The notes below the pieces were generated by a model. It was not told where the DNA came from, made no database searches, and worked only from the letters and a program-made list of their open reading frames with translations. A stretch of 64,000 nucleotides of DNA. Origin: G963691835 sp963691835 (GTDB lineage Bacteria; Pseudomonadota; Alphaproteobacteria; Thalassobaculales; Thalassobaculaceae). Location of the stretch: the NCBI GenBank assembly GCA_963691835.1, contig OY829383.1:2418001-2482000 (forward strand). Reading direction: 5' to 3'. Of the stretch, positions 36,535 through 46,500 are shown one piece after another (position 1 is the first letter of the stretch; each line of letters opens with the position of its first letter). The translations under genes were made by a program, and so were the position numbers.

Positions 36535-36905
36535 GCGAGTTCGTGGCCTGGCACATCGATTGGGGTGGGAAGCTCGACTTCCTTCGATCGATCGCGGAGC
36601 GCACCGGCGTGGAACCCGAAGCACTTCGAAACCGGCCGGAACTCTATCCGGACCTTGAGCCGTTGATGCAGGCGTTCGAGGCCCTGTCCCGGGGCCGACC
36701 CCTCGTCTCATCCGGGTTCGGTGCCGAACTGGGCGCCATCTCGTTCAGTGAGATCAAAGCCTATCTGGATCTGTTTCCGGCCGACGATCCGGAAGCATTT
36801 GTGCGTCTGCTCAGGGTCGCGGACGAGGCGTATCTGAGGCGGGCCGCCGAGAAAAGGCGTGCGGCCGGGTCACACGCCAACACCAAGACCAAATCAAAAC
36901 GCTAG
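36531..36905 (+). CDS. Tail assembly chaperone, frameshift extension (gpT-like)
   Basis: A 124-codon extension expressed only as a fusion with the preceding gene after the -1 slip, giving a product of about 259 residues. The segment WHIDWGGKLDFLRSIAERTG then DLEPLMQAFEALSRGRP and FSEIKAYLDLF is the small helical T domain that contacts tail tube subunits. The basic tail (KTKSKR) is common. A GTG at 36543 exists but has no good ribosome binding site, so independent start is unlikely. Confidence 0.85.
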   Translation, partial: LSEFVAWHIDWGGKLDFLRSIAERTGVEPEALRNRPELYPDLEPLMQAFEALSRGRPLVSSGFGAELGAISFSEIKAYLDLFPADDPEAFVRLLRVADEAYLRRAAEKRRAAGSHANTKTKSKR

Positions 36906-36935
36906 TCCGCCCCAGGTCTTGTCCCTGGGGCGGAC
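36905..36935 (+). promoter_or_regulatory. Perfect 12-bp hairpin before the tape measure gene
   Basis: GTCCGCCCCAGG (36905-36916) and CCTGGGGCGGAC (36924-36935) pair fully across a 7-base loop, beginning at the last base of the chaperone stop. No T run follows, so it is more likely an mRNA-stability, processing or attenuation element than a terminator. Confidence 0.5.
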
Positions 36936-36961
36936 GGATATGCGCTGCGGAGGCTAAGTCC

Positions 36962-37894
36962 ATGGAAGTCTTTGAGGGAACGGGCGTGTCAACCGGATAC
37001 GGCGCCCGCGCGGACAGCCTGTCGAAAGACAGTCCTGCCGGATCGATCGAGGCACTGGTGGAAGAGTTCGATCGCCTCCGTCTGGCGGCAACAGATGTCG
37101 TCGGCGCATTTGATGGGCTGATTGCGGACGTTGCGCATCAGGCAAATGCAGTCGTTTCCACAGCATTGGCCACACCTGCCGTGGTCTCTCAACCGGGCGA
37201 TCTTTCCCCATCGGGCGACGATCTCTTGACGGCGGAGAGCGACCGGCTTGACCTGAATGAGCAAACTCTTGAGCTGATCCAGAAGCAGAACGCGGCGATC
37301 AAAGATCAGACCGATATCCAAGAGGAGACTGTCGAGGAGTCCGCAAACCTATGGTCTGGCTTCTCCACCGATATGCTGGGCGGATTTGGAGATCTGTTCT
37401 CCAAGGTGCTTGGGGACGGAGAAGTCGGATTTGGCGATCTTTGGAACACAGTCGGCAAAGGCTTCATCGACATGGTTCAGGGCATCGACCCTGACAGCAC
37501 GTTCGCCCCAGTCCTGGAAGGCATCGGCGGGCTTGTTGATGGCATCATAAACGGGAGCTCGGCTGACATCGCGAGCGGCGCGAGCGGTCTTTTGGACGGT
37601 GTTCTAGGACTGTTCGGCGGCAGCGGCGGCGGCGGTCAGGACTTCTTGTCTGGCTTGGGTGGGGTGTTCAATCAGTTCCTGGGCGCCGATGGTGGCTTCA
37701 TGAGCGGCCTGACCGGTTGTTCGGCGAGGGAGGATCCTTCGCCTCCCTTCTCGGTGGCGCTGGTGGTGCTGTGGGCGGTCTCTCTGCCGCGGCCGGGCCG
37801 ATTGGCGCGGTTGCGGCAATCGCGATCCCGATCATCTCCAATATCTTCAAAGACGAAGACTACCCGTGGACCAGAACGGATGTTCGTATCGTGA
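36962..37894 (+). CDS. Tape measure protein, N-terminal part (frameshifted)
   Basis: The first 252 or so residues belong to a tape measure: a helical N-terminus, then Gly-rich hydrophobic segments (LFGGSGGGGQDFLSGLGGVFNQF, in part). After GGFMSGLTG near 37717 the frame turns into unlike sequence rich in Arg/Ser and soon stops. A -1 shift at 37715-37719 joins it to the long frame below as SGLTG-LFGEGGSFASLLGG. GGAGG eight bases before the ATG supports the start. Without a shift, tails could not be full length. Confidence 0.8.
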   Translation: MEVFEGTGVSTGYGARADSLSKDSPAGSIEALVEEFDRLRLAATDVVGAFDGLIADVAHQANAVVSTALATPAVVSQPGDLSPSGDDLLTAESDRLDLNEQTLELIQKQNAAIKDQTDIQEETVEESANLWSGFSTDMLGGFGDLFSKVLGDGEVGFGDLWNTVGKGFIDMVQGIDPDSTFAPVLEGIGGLVDGIINGSSADIASGASGLLDGVLGLFGGSGGGGQDFLSGLGGVFNQFLGADGGFMSGLTGCSAREDPSPPFSVALVVLWAVSLPRPGRLARLRQSRSRSSPISSKTKTTRGPERMFVS

Positions 37895-40800
37895 ACGGAC
37901 GAGCCGTCGTGGGCACGTCCCACGAACTCGATAACGGAGATCTGTCCGGTGTCCGGGACATGGCGAAAGGGATTGTCGATGTCATCAACGATCTGACCAT
38001 CGCCTTGGGCGGCACGTTGGTCGATGAAGAAGGACTCAACAAATCCTTGGTTGGATATGCCTCCGGCCGATCCAGTGCGCTCCCTAAAGGGTTTTTTGTG
38101 GGAGGTGACGGAAGCTTCGGTGGCGGTGCGCAATATGTCGGCATCGAAGATGAGGATATGGCCTCAGCCTTCGCCGTTCGGGCGTTCCTGGATAGGGCGC
38201 TGGAAGAAGGGACGCTCAAGGGTGTGTCCCAAGAGACGCAAGATACTCTGACCGACACCCTGGACTATGCCGACTATAGCGACCTCGAGACGTTCATGGC
38301 GGATCTCGATTTTCTCGTCACATTCGAGGACTTCGTCGGGTCCCTTCAGGAAGTGACAACGGCGCTTGACCGCCAGGTGATCGAGATTGACGCAGCGGCC
38401 AAGGAGAGAGCCGACAAGGAGCGCGAGTACGTTCGCGACTTTCTAGAGAAAGCCAACCGCTTCTTCGGGCCAGACCGTGAAAGCTCGGTCGACGACTATC
38501 GTCAGGATCGCAGCGCTTTCGAATTGGGATCTCAAGAGCCTTCCGTCGACACATTGCCGGCCGATGTCGTGACCCATGACGGGTTGGTTAAACTGATCAG
38601 TGGTGACGACAGTGACGCCCACGGAATTCCGAACGAACTGGAGACGTTCGAAGACCCCAATGGCGGGTTCGGTGGCTGGGTAATCGATGGCAAGCGGTTT
38701 GTGTTTTCGGAGGACCAGGGCGTCGACCCCACCCTTCGAAGCGAAGATGGTTTGGAGGAGATAGGTCTTGTCCGGCGGGGAGACGGCTACTTCATCCATG
38801 GCGACGATGCCTTTGGAGTCCCGGAGACCCCTGCGGAACCGGCCTCAGACCCTCTCGATGACTTGGCGGCAGCAAATCTCTCGGAAGCGGAGATTGCGAT
38901 GCGGAACTACGCTGAGAGCTTGATTGAGCAGGTCGGTGGTTTCGAAGATGCCGCAAGCCGACTGGATGGTCTCTCACTCAAGGCAGCAGAAGGCGAGGCG
39001 GGAATTCGCGCCCTTGCAACCGTTCTTGAGGAAGCGGGTTTCACCGCGGAAGAGGCAAGTCAGCACATTGAGGACGGCGTCGAGCGGATGTTCTCAAGCC
39101 TTCAAGAGGAGTTTGACCGGTCCCTCGATGAAGCGCTCGACCCCAGCAAGGCCCAACTTCGCGAGGCTGAAGAGAACAAGGCCAATCTGATCGCTGATGC
39201 GACCACGTTGAGCCGCGGCGATAGCGAGCTCTTCGATAGTTATATGGAGCGTATCCAAGAGCTTTATGAGCAGGACGTCGGAGAGGCTGGATACACGCTG
39301 AACGATCAAGGCGTGGCAGAGAAGAACTACACGAACCTCGACGAGATCCTCGACCCCAGCTTGGCTGCTATTGGCCAGGCCCGAACCTACCGAGATGATT
39401 TGCTGAAAGAGGCGGCGGAAAAGAATGGCGGCCTCGTGTCCGAGTCAGATCTGGAAAAGATCAACCAGATCTTTGAGAACGCCGTTGAAGCGGCTGGCTA
39501 TGAGGTAGTTGCGGGTTCGGACGATGTTGTGAAACGGGATCGTCTGGATCTGGATGAACTTTTGGACCCCTCCCTCGCGGGTGTGCGCGAAGCCGAAGCG
39601 CTTCGGGACCAGCTTATGGAGGAAGCCGAGACCCGCGGCGGTGGTGTAGCCTCTTCCGAGGATATCGCCAAGATTGCCGATATCTTTGAGACCTCACTGG
39701 AAGACTTGGGATATGTGCTTGATGAGTCGGGCAACGCCGTTCGCTCGTTCAGAGATGCGATCGACGAAGCGGTGGCCTCGTTGGACGAACAGATCGCGGA
39801 GCAGATGGGCATTCGGGATGAAGCCCAACGCGTCGTAGATGGTCTGTCGGAAGTTCGCCGGTCGATACGCGCGGATGCCAGTCTTTCAACCCTATCGCCG
39901 ATGGAGCGCCTGGAAGAAGCCCGAGGACGGTTCGAGGCCTTGTCCGTCCAAGCCACGAATGCGGATGAGGAGGTCGCACGGGAGGCACGGGACGATCTCG
40001 GCAGTGCTGGACGCGAATATCTCCAACTGGCGCGAGAGGCATTCGGGTCGAGTGATCAGTACGCGGATGCCTATGACCGTGTCGATACCGTGTTGGGAGA
40101 AACCCTGTCTACAGCTGAGCGCGAGCTGACCCAGGCGGAGAAGCAGCTCTCGGTTCTTGAGGAGATCAGGGACAAGATCACCCCGCCGGATGATGCGCTG
40201 GCGCTGCCGGAAGACTTCAATTGGGGTCGGCGCACCGAGGTAAACAAGGCCATCTATACGGCGCTCAAGGCGGCTGGGCTCGAGACGCCAACCGGTTTTG
40301 GCAACGGTCAACTAACGGCCCTGCGGGAACAGGACCGGGACGTTGACGCTCTGGTCAGTGCGATGGGGTTTGCATCTGGCGGCATCATGACCAGCCGGGG
40401 TCCGGTGCTTCTGGAGCCCGACACCCGTGGCGGCGTTACTCACACGCCGGCTTTGGCGGTCTTTGGAGAAGGCAGGACGCCAGAGGCGTTCGTTCCGCTT
40501 CCCGACGGCCGCACGATTCCGGTGACCCTTGATATGCCTGCCAATGATCACCGCCCGCCTCACGTTGACGCATTGCAACTGCGGATCTCAACGTCAGGAG
40601 AGGATACGCTCTTCATCAACCATCTCGGCGAGGACGCGGTTGTCGACGGGCTCAAGGCCCTTCGCCGAGGGGTCCAAGGCCTTGACCGTCTGCTTCACGG
40701 TTCGCGGATTGACGAAGATGGCATCATAAGCGTGTTCGGTGCGCCCGGCATCGCGAGCAAGGCCCACATCGGTGATGTCGCCGCTGTTCGCTCAGTAATC

Positions 40801-41055
40801 TACGGGGAAGGCCGTTTGCCGGAGGCGTATGTTCCCTCGCCGGACGGGCGAGCTTTGCCCAATCCAGCCGATTGGCCGTCCTATGAGTCGCGGCCGAACC
40901 CACAGCGGGAGGGGACTTCGACAGCAAACGATGCGGCTCTGCTGTCGGAGCTTCGAAAACTCCACTCGGAGATGTCCGGTGTCCGTCAGGATAATGAGCG
41001 GCTTCACCGCAATTTGTCTCGGGCCCTGTCTGTGTCTTCTGCTTTGGGGCGCTAG
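37717..41055 (+). CDS. Tape measure protein, main part (frameshifted)
   Basis: About 1112 further residues that set tail length and are ejected with DNA. Hydrophobic segment GAVGGLSAAAGPIGAVAAIAI lies at its beginning, followed by long acidic coiled regions. Three exact-length 71-residue repeats occur near residues 470-682. A doubled C-terminal motif follows: FGEGRTPEAFVPLPDGR and YGEGRLPEAYVPSPDGR. With the N-terminal part the intact protein would be about 1365 residues. The listed start is a TTG that merely follows the shift point; it is probably not a real start. Confidence 0.85.
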   Translation: MFGEGGSFASLLGGAGGAVGGLSAAAGPIGAVAAIAIPIISNIFKDEDYPWTRTDVRIVNGRAVVGTSHELDNGDLSGVRDMAKGIVDVINDLTIALGGTLVDEEGLNKSLVGYASGRSSALPKGFFVGGDGSFGGGAQYVGIEDEDMASAFAVRAFLDRALEEGTLKGVSQETQDTLTDTLDYADYSDLETFMADLDFLVTFEDFVGSLQEVTTALDRQVIEIDAAAKERADKEREYVRDFLEKANRFFGPDRESSVDDYRQDRSAFELGSQEPSVDTLPADVVTHDGLVKLISGDDSDAHGIPNELETFEDPNGGFGGWVIDGKRFVFSEDQGVDPTLRSEDGLEEIGLVRRGDGYFIHGDDAFGVPETPAEPASDPLDDLAAANLSEAEIAMRNYAESLIEQVGGFEDAASRLDGLSLKAAEGEAGIRALATVLEEAGFTAEEASQHIEDGVERMFSSLQEEFDRSLDEALDPSKAQLREAEENKANLIADATTLSRGDSELFDSYMERIQELYEQDVGEAGYTLNDQGVAEKNYTNLDEILDPSLAAIGQARTYRDDLLKEAAEKNGGLVSESDLEKINQIFENAVEAAGYEVVAGSDDVVKRDRLDLDELLDPSLAGVREAEALRDQLMEEAETRGGGVASSEDIAKIADIFETSLEDLGYVLDESGNAVRSFRDAIDEAVASLDEQIAEQMGIRDEAQRVVDGLSEVRRSIRADASLSTLSPMERLEEARGRFEALSVQATNADEEVAREARDDLGSAGREYLQLAREAFGSSDQYADAYDRVDTVLGETLSTAERELTQAEKQLSVLEEIRDKITPPDDALALPEDFNWGRRTEVNKAIYTALKAAGLETPTGFGNGQLTALREQDRDVDALVSAMGFASGGIMTSRGPVLLEPDTRGGVTHTPALAVFGEGRTPEAFVPLPDGRTIPVTLDMPANDHRPPHVDALQLRISTSGEDTLFINHLGEDAVVDGLKALRRGVQGLDRLLHGSRIDEDGIISVFGAPGIASKAHIGDVAAVRSVIYGEGRLPEAYVPSPDGRALPNPADWPSYESRPNPQREGTSTANDAALLSELRKLHSEMSGVRQDNERLHRNLSRALSVSSALGR
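39124..39762 (+). repeat. Three tandem 71-residue repeats in the tape measure
   Basis: Units begin at 39124, 39337 and 39550, each 213 bases, each opening LDE(A/I/L)LDPS and carrying an acidic helix pair with AGY or LGY near the end. Units are diverged in sequence but identical in length, indicating old duplication under length constraint. Confidence 0.8.
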
Positions 41056-41058
41056 GCC

Positions 41059-42573
41059 ATGTCCGAGCTGGAAACTTTGCTTGCCGATCCGTTCGCCAGA
41101 AAGCAGTTCCTGGCCATCCTCGAGCCCTACGATCCTGATCTGATGGCTACGGTACCGCTTTACTTCAGTGATTTCGGGTTGACGACGTCACCGGGGAGTG
41201 AACCGCCGAACCAGTATTTCGCACCTCGGCTGATGTCCGCGCTCAATTTCGAGCGGCATCTGTTTAAGAGCGGCAAGCTGTCCGGACGGTCTGTCCCCGG
41301 ATACGGGGAAATCGAGTTGAACAATGCCGACGGGGGACTTGATGATCTTGGACGGCTTGCCTTCGACGGCAGGCGCGTGCGGGTCTTTATCGGCGGCGCC
41401 GACTTTGCGTTCGAGTCCTTTGCCGTGATTTTCGACGGTACCGCGGACTCCGCCGAGTTTACGGATGAGAGTGTATCCATCCGCCTGCGAGACCTGCAAT
41501 TGACCTTGGACCAGCCTATCCAGGAGACGACCTACCTCGGGACGGGTGACTTGGAAGGGCCGGAAGCCCTGACCGGTAAGCCCAAACCGCTGACGTTCGG
41601 CCATGTTTTTCACATCTCGCCCGTTCTGATTAAATCGTTCGAGTTGGTCTACCAGGTTCACGACGGCCCCATTGAGGATGTCGTCTCCGTGCATGACTCA
41701 GGCGTTGCGCTGACGAAGACGACCGGCACGCCTTCGTTTGGCCAGTTCTCCGTGGACCTGGCGCTCGGCACCTTCCAGCTCGGCGGCACACCTGCCGGAC
41801 AAATCACGGCGGAGGTGAAGGGTGACAAGACCGACGGGGTGTTTGTGTCCACGGTCCCCGACGTGATCCGCCGTATCGTGTTGCACAGATCTGTCCTGAG
41901 CGCCGATGGATTGGATCAGGAGAGTTTTGAGGCCACGAACGCGGGAGCGTCGGCGCCGATTGGAATTCACATCGATACGGATACGACCGTTGCAGCGGTG
42001 CTGGATGAGCTGGTCGGAAGCATTGGCGCCCATTATGGCTTCAGTCGCGGGGGGCTGCTCACGATCGGCCGCTTGGGCGAGCCGGGTTCAACCGGCATCA
42101 AGACATTCACCGACCGAGAGATCTTGGAGTTGGAACGACGGGCAACGGGCTTGCCGATCTGGCGCCAGCGGGTGGGGTACCGGCGTTACTGGTCGCCTCT
42201 GGATGCCGCTGGGGTGGCCGACGCAGTCGCAATGGAGAACCGTCAGGATCTCGCGGAAGGCTTTCGGCTTGCCGAAGCCTCGGACGCGACCGTGCAGACC
42301 GTTCATCCGCTGGCGGGAGACGAGCGTTCGGATGGTGCTTTGGTCACCAAGGAGGATGCCCAGGCGGAAGCTGATCGCCTCTTGCTGCTCTACGGGCAAG
42401 ATCGCCAATCCTATCGAGTACGGGTGAAAGCGCAGCCCTTCACACTGGATCTCGGCCAGTCGGTGACCGTTGTGTATCCACGGCACGGTTTGGACTCCGG
42501 GAAAACCTTCCTGGTTGTCGGGATGGCGGAGGAGAGCGCTGTGAACGAGGTCGAGCTGACACTTTGGGGCTAG
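41059..42573 (+). CDS. Phage tail hub/baseplate-like protein
   Basis: A 504-residue protein directly after the tape measure, where distal tail and hub proteins lie. It is beta-rich, with RVRVFIGGADFAFESFAVIFDGT (in part), QITAEVKGD and the C-terminal VTVVYPRHGLDSGKTFLVVGMA (in part), which resembles a hub or tail-spike support domain. The ATG follows the tape measure stop by three bases. I do not recognise a specific named family; the role is inferred from order. Confidence 0.65.
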   Translation: MSELETLLADPFARKQFLAILEPYDPDLMATVPLYFSDFGLTTSPGSEPPNQYFAPRLMSALNFERHLFKSGKLSGRSVPGYGEIELNNADGGLDDLGRLAFDGRRVRVFIGGADFAFESFAVIFDGTADSAEFTDESVSIRLRDLQLTLDQPIQETTYLGTGDLEGPEALTGKPKPLTFGHVFHISPVLIKSFELVYQVHDGPIEDVVSVHDSGVALTKTTGTPSFGQFSVDLALGTFQLGGTPAGQITAEVKGDKTDGVFVSTVPDVIRRIVLHRSVLSADGLDQESFEATNAGASAPIGIHIDTDTTVAAVLDELVGSIGAHYGFSRGGLLTIGRLGEPGSTGIKTFTDREILELERRATGLPIWRQRVGYRRYWSPLDAAGVADAVAMENRQDLAEGFRLAEASDATVQTVHPLAGDERSDGALVTKEDAQAEADRLLLLYGQDRQSYRVRVKAQPFTLDLGQSVTVVYPRHGLDSGKTFLVVGMAEESAVNEVELTLWG

Positions 42574-42599
42574 ATCCGAACCAGATTCGCGAGGCCAGC

Positions 42600-43454
42600 A
42601 TGGACAGCATTCTTATTGCCTACAGGAATTATGCCGATACCGGCTCCTTCTCCGGCGGCAGTTGGAGTGAAGGACTGCCGCTCGAAAACCTCAGATCAAA
42701 GCAGATCACCGAGATGGCGCGCTCGACTGACGCAAATGCCGTTTCGACTGTCGTTGATCTGGACCTCGCTCAAAGCGGACCGGTTTCCTTTGTTGGGTTG
42801 CTCCGACACAATCTTACTCAAGCCGGAACGTGGCGGGTCGTGCTGTCATCTGACGCATCCGGCACGCAAACGCTACTCGATACAGGGTTTAAGCCGATTT
42901 GGCCGTCCATCTACCCTTTCGGGGTTGGTCTATGGGGCGAATTCAATTGGGGTGGACGTCCTTCGCCCGATGACGTCGCCTCCTACGGAATTGGCGGTTA
43001 CGTGGTCCTGGACACCCCCGTGCGTGCGCGTGCGGTCCGGATTGAGTTGTCAGACGAAGGCAATGAAGACGGCTATCTTGAAGCTGGCCGTCTCGTTGTC
43101 GCGCCAGCATGGCGCCCCTCGATCAACGTCCAATATGGCTGGTCGATTGAGCAGGTTGATGAGAGCAGGCGGGTAACGTCCCGTGGCGGACAAGTCTATG
43201 TGGACCAAAGGCCGCGTTTCCGGCGGCTCCGCTTCACGCTCTCTGATCTCGATCAGAACGAGATGCTCGGCAACGCCTACGAGCTGGAGCGCGTAAAGGG
43301 GAAAGGGGGCGAGATTCTCGTCATGCTCGACCCCTCAAACGAGCAGCATCTTCATCGTCAGACAATCTATGGCGTCCTGGCTGAGTCCACCGCGATCTCC
43401 AATCCAACGGCTGGGCGATACCAAAAGGACTTTGTTCTCGAAGAGCTGATCTGA
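42600..43454 (+). CDS. Phage tail protein, beta-sandwich type
   Basis: A 284-residue protein with a galactose-binding-like pattern: LPLENLRSKQITEMARST, VSTVVDLDLAQSGPVSFVGLLRHNL (in part), TWRVVLSSD and a later YLEAGRLVVAPAWRPS. Such proteins are common after the hub in alphaproteobacterial siphophages. The ATG at 42600 follows GAGG and is preferred to the TTG at 42564 that overlaps the hub gene. Confidence 0.65.
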   Translation: MDSILIAYRNYADTGSFSGGSWSEGLPLENLRSKQITEMARSTDANAVSTVVDLDLAQSGPVSFVGLLRHNLTQAGTWRVVLSSDASGTQTLLDTGFKPIWPSIYPFGVGLWGEFNWGGRPSPDDVASYGIGGYVVLDTPVRARAVRIELSDEGNEDGYLEAGRLVVAPAWRPSINVQYGWSIEQVDESRRVTSRGGQVYVDQRPRFRRLRFTLSDLDQNEMLGNAYELERVKGKGGEILVMLDPSNEQHLHRQTIYGVLAESTAISNPTAGRYQKDFVLEELI

Positions 43455-43560
43455 GGCGCCTTCGCGCGCCGAGAGCCAAACATTCCATTTCTTCAGTTTC
43501 GCGCCGCCGTCCCGAACCCCAGTGCGTTCGGAGTGAGGGCGCAGTCATGGAGCCGAAACG

Positions 43561-46500
43561 ATGCCTTGGACCGTCACGATTGATGGCAAGACCTTCACGA
43601 GCGCGAACCTTGAGGGCAATGCCTATGCCGATGAGGTATCGGGTTTTCCCGGCATGCTCAGCGCTTTCGCGGCGGAAGCGTCCGCTCTTAGGGGTGAAGC
43701 CTCGTTCTTTAAGGGAGCGGGGAACCTCTCAACGACCACCATCACGCCAAGAAGCGGCGAGGTGTCCTTCACCGTGGCCGAAGAGCCCGCATTTGCGGTT
43801 GGTGTGAAAGTCAGAGCCACCAGCGCCGCGGCGCCGACCAACTGGATGGTGGGGACAGTGGCCTCGATTGCCGGACAGGTGATCACCGTGGACGTCGAAC
43901 TCTGGGAGGGGGCGAGTGCGCGATCGGATTGGGTCATAACTTATCCAATATCGCTGAGCTACATGCCCGTTTCCTCGGGCACGATGACTGGGCCGATCGA
44001 CATGGGGTCCCACGGTCTGTTCATCGACACCGTGAACATGAAGGTCGGCAGCCTGGGAAGTATCTTTGGGACGGTATCCGTCAGCGCCGACCTTCCCATG
44101 GAACTGAGAGCGACCCTTATTGGAGACGCGGTCCTCGATTTTCCGTCTCCAGAAACCGATCACACGTCGACCTGGATTCTGAAGCTCACCCAAGGAAGCC
44201 CGGGTGGCTTCGAGCCTGTATTCGCGGATACGACATGGCTGGGCGCCGTTGTCGACTGGACCGCCCAAACCAGCGGAACGGAAACCATTGTTGCGGTCCG
44301 CCTTGATGAGGCCGGAGGCGGATCCGCTTGGGCGGTGAGCCAAATCGACGGAAGTGTCCTGCCGTCCAATGACGGCGGCGGCAATGACGACCCCGCCGTG
44401 CCGGATGTCACCCTAGTCTCCAGCCTGGAGGTTCTGGGTGATGTTGCGGTTCCAACCGGCGCTCTCGGTGTGGGAACGACCCCCCCGACCGAACAACTGG
44501 ACGTGGTTGGCAATATCAAAGTCCGTCAGGTCGACAGCCTGCAGCCGAAAATGTTCTTCGAGCGCCCCGAAGGCGAATGGTCTCTGCGGGTTGGCGACAA
44601 TGGTCAGTTCATGTTCCGCGATGAATTTGCGGCGGATGACCTGTTGGGCATACACGATGGCAAGGTCGGGATCGGACGCGTTAACCCGCAAGCACTATTG
44701 CATCTCCATGACATCACGCCGGAGATCCGCCTTACCGACGAGGACACGGGTGTTAGCGGTCGCATCACCGTAGACGGCAGCACTGGTGCCTTAAACATCG
44801 AAGCAGACGCGTTCGATGATATTGTTGGCTCCTACATCGGTTTCCGCGTCGATGGTCAGGAGAGTCTTCGAATCAGGTCGGACGGCGACGTCAGCATTGG
44901 CTCCGTTAGCGACTATTACGGACTGGACTGGCGGCTTCTCGCGCGAGAAGACCAAGATGATGTGACGCGCATCGGTGTAGTCAACGGGGCCAGCGGACCG
45001 AATGTCCGTTCTGCGGCGACGCTGATGACCGGAACATCCGGTGGATTCTTGACCTTTGATGTCAGAGACAATGATGGTGCTCCCTCGGCTTCGTTCTCGT
45101 ACGGCTCAATCGTTGAGTATGTCCGTAGTTTGATGGGCGGATCCGAGATCTGGCGCATCAATAGCGACGGTGACCACGGCATCGGTATCAGCTCGCCCCT
45201 CGCGCGGCTTCATGTTCGTTCCGACACCCTGGGCCAGGCGGTCGGAGACGAACAGGTCGCGTTCATGGCCTCAACGGCCACCGGCAATCAATCAAACGTG
45301 CTGATCAAGACGATCCGTCAGAGCGCCGGATCCAATTGGAGCGGCACCGAAACCCGCCTGGAGTACAACGTTGACGGCTCGCCGATTAAGAACACCTGGA
45401 TCGGCTTTCACAACGACGACAGCGGTAGTTCTCGGTCAAACACGATCCGCTTTGGTGAGGGCGCGGGCGACGACGAGGAACTGTGGGCTGAGATTAGAGA
45501 TGGGGATTGGGAGTTCCATGGCGACATCGCCATCGGAACTGATGGGGATGTCTTCAACGGCAACTGGCGCCTAGTTGCGCGAGAAGACAAAGACGACATG
45601 ACGCGCATCGGCGTGATCAACGCACAGAAGGGGCCGAACGCAAGCGCGGCGGTCAATATCACCGGTGGCACAGCTAACAGTTTCGCGCGGTTCGACCTTC
45701 GCGACAACGACGGTGCTCCGGGGATGTCCATCAACTACGGGGGTGGCGTGCTCTACGAGCGGACGCTGATGGGTGGCTCTGAGATCGCGCGGCGCTCCGG
45801 CAACGGAGACTACGGTATTGGCACCAGCGCGCCCCTCGCGCGGCTCCACGTCCAGTCAGACGCCTTGGGCGAGGCGGCCGGAGACGAGCAGGTCGCGTTC
45901 ATGGCGTCGACTGCCACCGACAATCAGGCGAACGTCCTGATAAAGACAGTCCGACAGACCTCTGGAGCGACCTGGAGCGGTACCGAAAGCCGACTGGAGT
46001 ACAACGTCGATGGCTCGCCGATCAAAAACACGTGGATCGGCTTCCACAACGACGACAGCGGCGACTCTTGGTCAAACACAATCCGCTTCGGCGAGGGCGT
46101 TGGAGCCAACGAACGGGTCTGGGCCATCATGAAAGATGGGAATGTCGGCATCAACACCGATGCGCCCGCGGGACAGCTCCAGGTTGCGCCGTCATCCGTT
46201 GGGGGGTGGGCCACAGTTCTCGTCGGGAGCCCCGATCTCACGGATGGCACAGCAAGGCTTGAGATTGGAGCACAGCGAACGGGGGAAGGTGCCGCCTATG
46301 TCGATCTTGTATCCACCCCGCTTCATTCGGACTATGGCATTCGACTGGTCCGGTTTACCGGCCAGAACGCCAATGGTGCCCTACTCTATCGAGGTCCTGG
46401 CGAGCTGAAGTTGATTGCTCAAGACGCTGGTGCAGTGACCATTCAGACAAACACCGTGGAGCGTATGCGTGTGGTCCCGGACACCGGCTATGTCGGCATC

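Noticed and set aside
36543..36905. Independent gene starting at GTG 36543
   Set aside because: No ribosome binding site, and the frame joins the upstream gene exactly at a slippery heptamer, so it is a frameshift extension.
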